Origin: Deltaproteobacteria bacterium
GTDB taxonomy: Bacteria > Myxococcota_A > UBA9042 > PHBI01 > JACKFB01
NCBI GenBank assembly: GCA_020632695.1
Contig: JACKFB010000007.1
Location: forward strand, 1 to 64,000
Direction: 5' to 3'
Length of the DNA: 64,000 bases
Below the pieces are notes generated by a model. It searched no databases and was not told the origin of the DNA. It saw only the letters and a list, made by a program, of their open reading frames with translations. The translations under genes were made by a program, and so were the position numbers. Below, piece after piece: positions 34,810 through 42,650 of this stretch (positions are counted from its first letter, which is position 1; each line of letters opens with the position of its first letter).

Positions 34810-35996
34810 CCGCCCGCCGGCGCCGCTTCGACCGCGGTCCCCGCCGCCTCCGGGATCGTCACCCGCACGCCCTCGTCGAGGAGCTGCTGCCCCAGGGTCA
34901 CCACCCGCCCGCTCAGCCCCTCGCCCTCGACCTGCACCAGGTCCTGGTCGCGGATCCCGACGCGCACCGGGCGCCACGCCGCGACCAGGTCGTCCTGCAC
35001 CACGAAGACCCCGTCCTCGCCATGGCGCCGGGTGAGCGCCGCCTCGGGGACCAGCAGCGCGTCCTCGGCCCGCTCCAGCGCCACGGTCACCCGCGCGAAG
35101 GCCCCCGGCGCCAGCAGGCGCTCCGCGTTCTCGACCCGAAGCTCCACGCGCGCCTGGCGCGACCGCTCGCTGAAGGCCGGCGCCACCCGAGCCACCGTCG
35201 CCGGGAAGCTGCGGCCGGGCGCCGCCTCGCTGGTGAGGGTCGCGACCTGCCCCACGCGCAGCTCGGCGTAGTCGCGCTCGGTCACCGAGATGACGGCCAC
35301 CAGCGGATCCCGCTCGACGATGGTCAGAAGCGGCGCGTTGGCGGCCACCGTGTCGCCGGGGTCCACATGCCGCGCGGCCACGACCCGCTCGTCGTCGCCC
35401 TCGGCCCAGCTCGCCCGGACCTTCGTGTACTCGAGGCGGATCTTCGCCACCTCGCGCTCGGCCTCCGCCTGGCTGACCTCGGCGCGGGCCATCTGCTTGT
35501 CCGCGTCGGCCACCTGACGCCGCGTCCGCGCCGCGTCGAGCTGCGCGTCGGAGCTGACCCCGCCCGCCTGGAGCCTCCGCTCGCGCTCCAGCTCGCGGCC
35601 GGTGCCCTTCCAGGTGCTCGATGCCCCCGCCACCGCCGCGCGCGCCACCTTCAGCCGCGCCTCCGCCAGCGCCAGCGCCTGCTCCGCCTCATCGTCGTCC
35701 AGGGTCACCACGACGCTGCCCTGCGCGACCGTGTCCCCGATGTCGACCCGCACCTCGGCGACCCGTCCGCCGATCTTCGGCGCCACGTCGAAGCGCGCGA
35801 AGGCCTCGAGGGTGCCGCTGAAGGTGCGGTGCGCCTCGATGGCGCCTCGCCGGATCGGCGCCACCTCGACCGGCACCATGCGCTCCGAGCTGTGCGCCCC
35901 GCGGGGAGGCTCGCCGCAGGCCGTCAGCGCGATGGCGGCGAGGGAGGCGGCGACGAAGCGGGCGGCCGGGCGCGTGATTGTGAGTCGGTCTGGCAC
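34806..35996 (-). CDS. RND periplasmic adaptor (membrane fusion lipoprotein)
   Basis: About 396 residues. A lipoprotein leader (AARFVAASLAAIALTAC) is followed by the biotinyl-lipoyl-like segment IGGRVAEVRVDIGDTVAQGS, a helical hairpin (ADADKQMARAEVSQAEAERE) and a beta-barrel region. It links the RND pump to an outer-membrane channel. The start is uncertain: GTG at 35996 or 36002 are the nearest candidates and neither has a strong ribosome binding site. It is coupled to the pump gene by a four-base overlap. Confidence 0.88.
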   Translation of the reverse strand: MPDRLTITRPAARFVAASLAAIALTACGEPPRGAHSSERMVPVEVAPIRRGAIEAHRTFSGTLEAFARFDVAPKIGGRVAEVRVDIGDTVAQGSVVVTLDDDEAEQALALAEARLKVARAAVAGASSTWKGTGRELERERRLQAGGVSSDAQLDAARTRRQVADADKQMARAEVSQAEAEREVAKIRLEYTKVRASWAEGDDERVVAARHVDPGDTVAANAPLLTIVERDPLVAVISVTERDYAELRVGQVATLTSEAAPGRSFPATVARVAPAFSERSRQARVELRVENAERLLAPGAFARVTVALERAEDALLVPEAALTRRHGEDGVFVVQDDLVAAWRPVRVGIRDQDLVQVEGEGLSGRVVTLGQQLLDEGVRVTIPEAAGTAVEAAPAGG

Positions 35997-36134
35997 GCCC
36001 ACCCGGAGGCCGTGGTCGCTGGGGAGTCGCCGACGGCAGCCCCGCGCGCCGATCCCGACGCCGAGGCTCTCGGGGTCGGCCCGATCCTGATAGCAGACAA
36101 GGCGAGCGCGGAGAAGGCACCGGCGCCGGCGGGA

Positions 36135-36151
36135 GGGGCGCGAGGCGCCCC
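36135..36151 (-). terminator. Hairpin GGGGCGC-CTC-GCGCCCC after a stop codon
   Basis: On the minus strand a perfect 7-bp stem with CTC loop begins seven bases after the stop of the upstream lipoprotein gene. It belongs to the same CGC-CTC-GCG family as the hairpins at 1635 and 45093. It separates that gene from the RND operon. No T tract follows. Confidence 0.5.
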
Positions 36152-36157
36152 CCCTTC

Positions 36158-38269
36158 CTAATAGAGCTCGCCGTCGTGCGCCACGCCCGGCGTGGCCGCG
36201 CTGCCCTCGAGCCAGTCCGCCTCGCGCCCGCCGTCGGCGCGCCGCTGCACCGAGGTGTCGGCGGTCGTGCCCGCACCGTACGCGACGTCGTCGACCGCGT
36301 TGCCGTCGATGTCGGAGAGCCGCACGTGGTCGCCGCCGTTGTTGAGGCCCAGGGCGCCCGTCGACGCGGTCTGTACCAGCGTGGTCCCGGGCACCAGCTC
36401 GGGCGCGCCGCCGCCGAAGACCAGCACCGCGCCGCCCGGCGCCACCAGCGTGCCGGCGGGGAAGACGTGGCGGACGCCGACCGCGTCCGACAGCGACCAG
36501 CCGGCGAGATCCACGGCCACCGCGCTGTGGTTGACCAGCTCGATGTACTCGTCCTGAACGCCACTCGCGACGCCGTCGCCGTTGTGGTCCGACTTCGGCG
36601 CCGGCAGCACCTCGTTGAGCAGGACGACGCTCTCGTCGACCGTGCGGCTGCAGGACAGCGACAGCGGCGCGCACACCTGCGAGCTCAGGTAGCCGCTGAC
36701 CTGCACGTTGCGGCACTCGTAGCCCTGGCCGCAGCCCAGGCTCGCCGTGCACTCGGCCGCGCAGCCCTTGACGCCGTCGGCCATCGCGACGCAGCGCATG
36801 CCGTCGCCGCAGGTGGCGTTCGACTTGCAGGGCGCGCAGGCCTTGCTCAGGTCGGCCCAGGGGTGGGTGGTCGGGTCGTCGTCGATGCCGTGCACGCCGT
36901 ACATGGTCGTGAACCAGCTCGAGTTGCCGTCCAGGTCGCGCAGCAGCTCGCTGAACCGGCTCGGCCGGACCTCCGAGCCCTTGGTGCCGATGAGGCGGGT
37001 CAGCAGGTCGGTGACGGTGGCCGGCGACGACGCGTTCGAGAAGCTGGTGGTCGTGATGATGTCCAGATCCTCGAGGCCGGGCTTCGACGGGTTGTCGTAG
37101 AAGGCCTGGCCCAGCGCGTAGGTGTCGCAGCCCTCGGCGACGATGAGCTGATAGTTGCCCTCGTTCAGCGGCACCATGGCCAGCTCGCTGTCGTCCAGGT
37201 CGCCCTCGCTGGTCATGCGCCAGTTGGCCAGCGCGAAGCCGTAGAAGGGGCCCGAGTGGCCGTTGAAGATGACCACCTCGCGGGTGGCCAGGCTGGTGAG
37301 CATGTCGGCCTCGAGCTGCCTGCCGCCCGACGCCGTGTCCGGGTCCGTGGCGTCGCCGGCGCGGCCCCAGAACAGCGAGATCTCCACGGCGATCTCGCGG
37401 CCGTGGTAGCGCGCGGTGCCCCTGAGGGGCCCGGCGTCGTGGCGCAGGTCCTCCCAGCGGGCCACCGGCGACTTGAAGCCCCGCGCGAGCAGCCAGTCGT
37501 AGACCTGCTTCGAGTGCTTCTCGTGGTAGGCGTTGTGGTAGTCCCAGCCGAAGTGGATGCCGACGGTGAGCGTGCCGTCCTCGAAGAGGCGCTCCTGCTC
37601 GAGCCAGGCGTCGTCGCTGGCCGGCTCGGGCCGGATGGTCAGCTCGACGGTCTCCACCTTCGACGCGTCCACCTTCGACGGATCGAAGCTCGACCACGGC
37701 GCCGAGCGGTACCACTCGCGGTCCGTGTCCAGCCGCTGCATCTCCTCGATGCCGATCTTCCCGACGGCCAACCCGAAGCGCCAGCTCCCGTCGCCCTGAT
37801 CCACCGTGTCGGGGATGGCGGCGACCAGGTCGCGCTGCCCGCCGACCTCCTGGCGGAAGTCGAAGGCCCACACCAGATCGCTCTCGGCGCGCAGGTCCAT
37901 GTCCTCGTACGAGCCGTTCTTGGTCAGCGCCTCGAAACCGCCGTAGGAGCTCTCGTCTTCTTCCTTGTCGACCAGGTAGCTGTTGAGGAACCAGCCGATG
38001 ACCACCTGCTTGTAGGGGATGAGCCGCTGCACCTCGGCGCGCCGCTCGGCCTCGGACCTGCTGGCCCAGCTCGCCGGCAGCTCGATGCGCGTCGTCCCGG
38101 TCAGGTAGTACTCGCGCGCGCTCAGCGAGAGGAAGTCGTCCGCCTTGCCCGGCGCCACGATGACCCCACCCTCCTCCGAAACCGCCGGTTCCGAGGACCC
38201 GGACTCCCCGCACCCGACGACGAACCCGGAGACGAGCGCAAACGCAAAGACAATGCGGCCGATTCGCAT
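36158..38269 (-). CDS. Lipoprotein with candidate caspase-like peptidase domain and lamin-tail domain
   Basis: 703 residues. The leader ends VSGFVVGC, a lipobox. Residues about 60-300 are uncharacterised. Around 330-390 the pattern VVIFNGHSGPFYG (His338) and YQLIVAEGCDTYALG (Cys381) matches the His/Cys dyad of clan CD (caspase/gingipain) peptidases, and the 43-residue spacing is close to that in caspase-3. A Cys-rich stretch (ACAPCKSNATCGDGMRC and following) comes next. The C-terminal 150 residues form a lamin-tail domain (VLLNEVLPAP, then DEYIELVNHSAVAVDLAGWSL). ATG 38269 has GAGGAG eight bases upstream. The peptidase assignment is an inference from motif and spacing. Confidence 0.8.
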   Translation of the reverse strand: MRIGRIVFAFALVSGFVVGCGESGSSEPAVSEEGGVIVAPGKADDFLSLSAREYYLTGTTRIELPASWASRSEAERRAEVQRLIPYKQVVIGWFLNSYLVDKEEDESSYGGFEALTKNGSYEDMDLRAESDLVWAFDFRQEVGGQRDLVAAIPDTVDQGDGSWRFGLAVGKIGIEEMQRLDTDREWYRSAPWSSFDPSKVDASKVETVELTIRPEPASDDAWLEQERLFEDGTLTVGIHFGWDYHNAYHEKHSKQVYDWLLARGFKSPVARWEDLRHDAGPLRGTARYHGREIAVEISLFWGRAGDATDPDTASGGRQLEADMLTSLATREVVIFNGHSGPFYGFALANWRMTSEGDLDDSELAMVPLNEGNYQLIVAEGCDTYALGQAFYDNPSKPGLEDLDIITTTSFSNASSPATVTDLLTRLIGTKGSEVRPSRFSELLRDLDGNSSWFTTMYGVHGIDDDPTTHPWADLSKACAPCKSNATCGDGMRCVAMADGVKGCAAECTASLGCGQGYECRNVQVSGYLSSQVCAPLSLSCSRTVDESVVLLNEVLPAPKSDHNGDGVASGVQDEYIELVNHSAVAVDLAGWSLSDAVGVRHVFPAGTLVAPGGAVLVFGGGAPELVPGTTLVQTASTGALGLNNGGDHVRLSDIDGNAVDDVAYGAGTTADTSVQRRADGGREADWLEGSAATPGVAHDGELY

Positions 38270-38339
38270 GGCAGCAGCTCCTCGAAGGAATGAACGGGGG
38301 GCGGCAGCCTGAAGCAACCCGCCGAGGAAATCAAGCGAC

Positions 38340-38715
<376 letters not shown>

Positions 38716-38786
38716 AGAGATCCCGACGCGGGCCAATCCCGCCCCGTCCGAGGCGCCGTCAGCGGCGAGCGAGGGCGCCGTGGGCT

Positions 38787-38896
38787 AGGAGTGAGCGAGG
38801 GCAGGCCGAGTCGGGCCCCAGGCCCGTCGCAGGCCTGACCCGAGCGAACGACGACGCCCACGGCGTCCGCAGCCGCCGCTGGCGGTGCCTCGATCT
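38787..38896 (-). repeat. 110-bp structured 3'-end element, copy B
   Basis: Read on the minus strand it starts inside the TAG stop of the gene at 38895 and ends before array 6. Ungapped alignment to 6949-7058 gives about 86 of 110 matches by eye. Its hairpin CGGGCC/GGCCCG with a TGG loop (38812-38826) is centred at the same alignment position, 78, as the GGCGTGCT/AGCACGCC hairpin of copy A. The stems share little sequence, which suggests selection on structure. Confidence 0.7.
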
Positions 38897-40499
38897 AATG
38901 TGAGAGACCGAGGCCAAGCCCCAACGGATCGTTGGGATCGAAGCCGAACCCCGGGAAGTCCGGGAGGCTGCCGGGGGGGATGTCCCAGGGGTTCTTGCCC
39001 GAGCCGCCGGCGGGCTGTGTCGAGGCCTTGGCCTTGGCGTCGATGACCGTCTCCTTGAACTGGCGCGGCTGGAGCGGGCTCTGCTTCTCGAAGTAGGGCC
39101 AGAATCGCACCTCGTCGACGAAGCTGACCTCGATGTACTGGTCGCCCACCTTGGGGAAGGGATCGTAGAGGTAGAGCTTGCCCGAGCCGTCCTTGCCGAG
39201 CGTCACCGAGTGGGTCGCCGCGCTGGGCTGGCCGGCGGGGACGTCGTTGGGGTCCACGCCGACGCTGTAGGACTCGCCGGGGACCAGGGACTGCAGCAGG
39301 CCCTGGAGCTGAGCGCGGTTGGTCACGGTCTGGCTCATCGCGGTGAAGTCCGAGGCGCCCAGACCCAGGCCGTGGGCCTTGGCGGCGTCGGCGGGCGAGG
39401 GCTGGGCCGCCGTCGGGCCCACCAGGGCCCAGCGCGCTGCCTCGGCGATCCAGTCCAGGTCCTCGAAGCTGGCCAGCGGCCGCGAGGTCAAGGTGCCCAT
39501 GTGCTCGATCGCCGTGTCGAGCCGGGTCGGCAGCTCACCCAGGGTCTTGGCCTCGGGGCCGGTGCCGGCCGGGTCGGCGATGCGCACCTGCATCGTGAGG
39601 ATCACCATGTTGTTGATGAGCTCGGTCTTCACCTCCCGCGCGTAGGAGGTCAGCGTGTCGGGCCCGGCGACGATGCGGGCGGCCATGGCCACCTGCGCCT
39701 GGCAGCGCGTGCGGTCGGTGAGCGTGCTCTTGGTCTTGTCGACCTGGCTCCACCGCTTGAGGATCTTCTCGTGTTCCCACGAGAGCAGGAAGGGCGACCA
39801 GGGCAGGCCGTCGGTGTCCTCCCAGCCGTTGGCCTTCGCGTCCAGATCGTAGGTGTTGGTCCCGATGTAGTTGCCGCTGGTGTCGAACTCCATCACCTCG
39901 TCAGCGTTGTAGCCCAGCGACGACGGGGTGCCGCCGTCGGGGCCCACCAGGACGCCCGATGGGCCGGCGCCGCGGGTCTGTCCCGCCGTCTGGTCGAGGG
40001 CCCCCGCGGTCAGCGGCCCGATGATGGCGTCCGGTGCAAGCCCGTGGGCCGACTGGAAGCCCTTCACGGCGCCGGTGGTGCGCCCGCCCCACAGCCCGTC
40101 GACCAGGCCGCAGTCGTGGCCGAGCTGCTGCAGCACGCCCTGCAGCACGCCCACAGCCGCGCGGTCGCTGCAGCCGGGGCGCATGAAGGCCTTGCCGCTG
40201 AGCGCGTCCTGGAAGGCCTGCACCCCCGCGAGCACCGCGGACTGGAGCGTCGGCGGGGCCGCGGCGTCTTCGGGGGTCGGCGCCGCGGGGGCCGCCGCCT
40301 CGGGTGCCTGCTGGGGCGCCTGGCTCTGCGCCGGCGCCTGCGCCGCGGGCGCGAGCGCCTCGGCCCCCTGGGCGAAGTCCATGCCGCGCAAGCCGGCGAC
40401 GAGCTGGTCCTTGCTCGTGGCCACGCCCTCGGGCACCTGCGCGTCGGAGGCGGGCGCGGGCTGTTGACTCAACAATTCCAGGGGACTGAACGCAGGCAT
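38895..40499 (-). CDS. Peptidoglycan-binding protein with candidate papain-like domain
   Basis: 534 residues from ATG 40499, which has GAGG eight bases upstream; the ATG at 40622 has no ribosome binding site. After an Ala/Pro/Gln-rich linker, residues about 140-200 form a PG_binding_1 module (VLQGVLQQLGHDCGLVDGLW, then GAVKGFQSAHGLAPD). The C-terminal half holds RTRCQAQVAMAARIV (Cys266), THSVTLGKDGSGKLYLYDP (His430, Asp446). The His-Asp spacing of 16 equals the His-Asn spacing in papain, so a cysteine-peptidase or amidase domain is plausible. No signal peptide is seen, so export would need another route. The last residues LGLGLGL are encoded by bases resembling the adjacent repeat array. Confidence 0.72.
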   Translation of the reverse strand: MPAFSPLELLSQQPAPASDAQVPEGVATSKDQLVAGLRGMDFAQGAEALAPAAQAPAQSQAPQQAPEAAAPAAPTPEDAAAPPTLQSAVLAGVQAFQDALSGKAFMRPGCSDRAAVGVLQGVLQQLGHDCGLVDGLWGGRTTGAVKGFQSAHGLAPDAIIGPLTAGALDQTAGQTRGAGPSGVLVGPDGGTPSSLGYNADEVMEFDTSGNYIGTNTYDLDAKANGWEDTDGLPWSPFLLSWEHEKILKRWSQVDKTKSTLTDRTRCQAQVAMAARIVAGPDTLTSYAREVKTELINNMVILTMQVRIADPAGTGPEAKTLGELPTRLDTAIEHMGTLTSRPLASFEDLDWIAEAARWALVGPTAAQPSPADAAKAHGLGLGASDFTAMSQTVTNRAQLQGLLQSLVPGESYSVGVDPNDVPAGQPSAATHSVTLGKDGSGKLYLYDPFPKVGDQYIEVSFVDEVRFWPYFEKQSPLQPRQFKETVIDAKAKASTQPAGGSGKNPWDIPPGSLPDFPGFGFDPNDPLGLGLGLSH

Positions 40500-40724
40500 G
40501 ATGACCACCTCGATGACCTGGCCAGCCCGCAGCGCCTCTCGGAGCGGAACTGCAAGGGTGACGCACATCCCCTGAGGATGCGCGGCACTACAGAGCTGAC
40601 CGACCCGAAAGAATGTGTCCATGGTAGCGCGGTGGCCGGCGAATGCAACGTCGCGGACCCCGCGTCGAAGCGGGAAGAGGCGGGCCCCGCGCGCGGTTGA
40701 CTACGGGTTCGCTGACTCGCCACC

Positions 40725-42542
40725 ATGGTCGCCGTGACCGGTTCGCGCCGCAGACTGCTGCTCCTCGTCCTCGCTCCCACCCTCTGCGGCTGGGCTGTCG
40801 GCGCACGTGCGCAGGGTGACGTCTCCACGGCCCCGGACGGCCGCGTGCTCCATCGGCGCCTGCCCCCCCCACCGGGCGGCGCCAGCGGTCCGCCGGTCTT
40901 CGTCTACGACCCGCGCCGAGGCGGCGGCCTGCCCCAGGAGCTGCAGCGCGACGGCCAGGCCCTCCCCGCGCCCGAGACCGGCGCCCAGCCCGAGCCCGGC
41001 GAGGTCATCTACGCCCGGGACGGCTCCACCGCTCCAGAGATGCCGGATGGGTCAGAAGCAGCCGCCGGCGCGCCCCCCGACGGCGCCGCCCCCGACGGCG
41101 CGCCCCCCGAGGGCGTGGCCCCCGCCCCCGGCGAGGTCAGCCCCTTCGGCGAGCGCATGGACCCGCGACAGGGCCTGGGGAGCCGCGCCCTCCCCGACCG
41201 GGACACCGAGAAGGAGGGCACCCTCGGCTACCACGCGGTCTTCGATCCCTCGGTGGTCCCCTTCAAGCGCAACCGCGCCCTGGACGTGGTCTCGCCGGAC
41301 GGGAGCCTGGCCCTGGGCACGCCCCGGCTCGAGGTGGTCCGCCCGGTCGGCAACCACGGCTCCGCGGACCGCGAGGTGTTCTGGGGATCGGTGCTCGTCG
41401 ACGGGCGCCCCGGCCAGGACATCCCCCTGCCCTCGGTGGCCCCCTCCGCGCGCATCCTCTCCTACGAGACCACGCCCCGCACCGCGCTGACCTTCGTGCG
41501 CGACCAGGCCGGCAACTTCTACGTGCGCACCACCGTGCCCGGCCGCTTCCGACTCATCTTCCTCACCGACGCCCCCTCGAGCTACTTCGGCCGCAGCGTG
41601 CCGCTCGGCCACACCGTCCGCGACGTCCCCAGCGAGCTGCGGCCGCGCCTGCCGTCCGAGTACGCCGGCCGCGCCCTCGCGGTCGCCTCCCGCCTCGGCC
41701 TCGACCCCTCGATGCCCTACGACCGCCTCGTCGGCGCGCTGGTGCGCCACTTCCGCGACTTCGAACCCGGCGATCCGCCGCCGGAGAGCGACGACATCTA
41801 CACCGACCTGGCCCTCGGCAAGCGCGGCATCTGCCGGCACCGCGCCTACGCCTTCGTCGTGACGGCGCAGGGCCTGGGGATCCCCGCGCGCTACGTCTTC
41901 AACGAGGCCCACGTCTTCGTCGAGGTGTGGATCCCCGGCCGCGACGCCGGCTGGCTGCGGGTCGACCTCGGTGGCGGCGCCGAGCGCCTGGTCATCCGCG
42001 GCACCGAGGACAAGCTGCGCCATCGTCCCCGCGGGCGTGACCCCTTCGAGCGCCCGGAGCCCTACGTGCGCGCGCTGGCCGAGGGCCAGTCCTCGGCGGG
42101 CGCCTCCACCATCGAGGGGCTGCCCCCGGTTCGCCGGCGTGAGCGCGCGCCCGCCAGCGGCTCCGCCACCACCGGCGACCCCCTGGCCGGCGCCGCGCTC
42201 CTCCCGCCGCCGGTCGCCCGCCGCGAGGCTCGCAACGATCTGCTGGCCACGCGGACCAGCCTCACGCTGTCCGAGTCGCTGGTCTTCCGCGGCGACCCGC
42301 TGGAGGGCTCCGGCCGCGTCGTCGACGCCGACGGCCACCCGGTGACGATCGGCTCGGTCCAGCTCCTCCTGGTCGACGGGCCCGGCGGCCGCGCGCTGGG
42401 GCTGCTCGCGCTCACCGCGCTCGACGCCGCCGGCCGCTTCCGCACATCCTTCACCGTCCCGCCCGATCAACGGCCGGGCGGCTACGAGGTCGTCGCCGAG
42501 TTCCTGGGTGCCGACCCGTACGCCGCGTCGCGCAGCCCCTGA
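40725..42542 (+). CDS. Exported transglutaminase-like protein
   Basis: 605 residues with a signal peptide (LLLLVLAPTLCGWAVGARAQ). A long Pro/Gly/Ala-rich region reaches to about residue 150, and a beta-rich domain follows. The transglutaminase-like core is at about 330-430, with the Cys in LGKRGICRHRAYAFVV, the His in NEAHVFVEVWIPG and an Asp in WLRVDLGG. The C-terminus (VFRGDPLEGSGRVVDADGHP) looks like an Ig or carboxypeptidase-regulatory-like domain. Members of this superfamily act as proteases or cross-linkers at the cell surface. The gene is divergent from the PG-binding gene, and a hairpin follows it. Confidence 0.85.
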   Translation: MVAVTGSRRRLLLLVLAPTLCGWAVGARAQGDVSTAPDGRVLHRRLPPPPGGASGPPVFVYDPRRGGGLPQELQRDGQALPAPETGAQPEPGEVIYARDGSTAPEMPDGSEAAAGAPPDGAAPDGAPPEGVAPAPGEVSPFGERMDPRQGLGSRALPDRDTEKEGTLGYHAVFDPSVVPFKRNRALDVVSPDGSLALGTPRLEVVRPVGNHGSADREVFWGSVLVDGRPGQDIPLPSVAPSARILSYETTPRTALTFVRDQAGNFYVRTTVPGRFRLIFLTDAPSSYFGRSVPLGHTVRDVPSELRPRLPSEYAGRALAVASRLGLDPSMPYDRLVGALVRHFRDFEPGDPPPESDDIYTDLALGKRGICRHRAYAFVVTAQGLGIPARYVFNEAHVFVEVWIPGRDAGWLRVDLGGGAERLVIRGTEDKLRHRPRGRDPFERPEPYVRALAEGQSSAGASTIEGLPPVRRRERAPASGSATTGDPLAGAALLPPPVARREARNDLLATRTSLTLSESLVFRGDPLEGSGRVVDADGHPVTIGSVQLLLVDGPGGRALGLLALTALDAAGRFRTSFTVPPDQRPGGYEVVAEFLGADPYAASRSP

Positions 42543-42544
42543 GC

Positions 42545-42567
42545 GCGCGAGGCTCCCTGCCTCGCGC
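42545..42567 (+). terminator. 9-bp perfect hairpin after transglutaminase gene
   Basis: GCGCGAGGC and GCCTCGCGC pair around a TCCCT loop, three bases after the stop. A second small stem AGCGG/CCGCT follows. No T tract. Confidence 0.55.
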
Positions 42568-42584
42568 ATGGAGCGGCGGGCCGC

Positions 42585-42613
42585 TTGGAGGCAGCCCCGC
42601 CCTTCGGTATAAG
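42585..42613 (+). promoter_or_regulatory. Candidate sigma-70 promoter for the VKOR-DsbA-FGE-TlpA gene
   Basis: TTGGAG at 42585-42590 and TATAAG at 42608-42613 with an exact 17-bp spacer, 37 bp before the ATG. TATAAG is conspicuous in this GC-rich background. Confidence 0.6.
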
Positions 42614-42650
42614 CCACCGCCATCGAGGACCATCCGCGGAGACGCTCGAC

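Noticed and set aside
40500..40622. Starting the PG-binding protein at ATG 40622
   Set aside because: There is no ribosome binding site there, whereas GAGG precedes ATG 40499.
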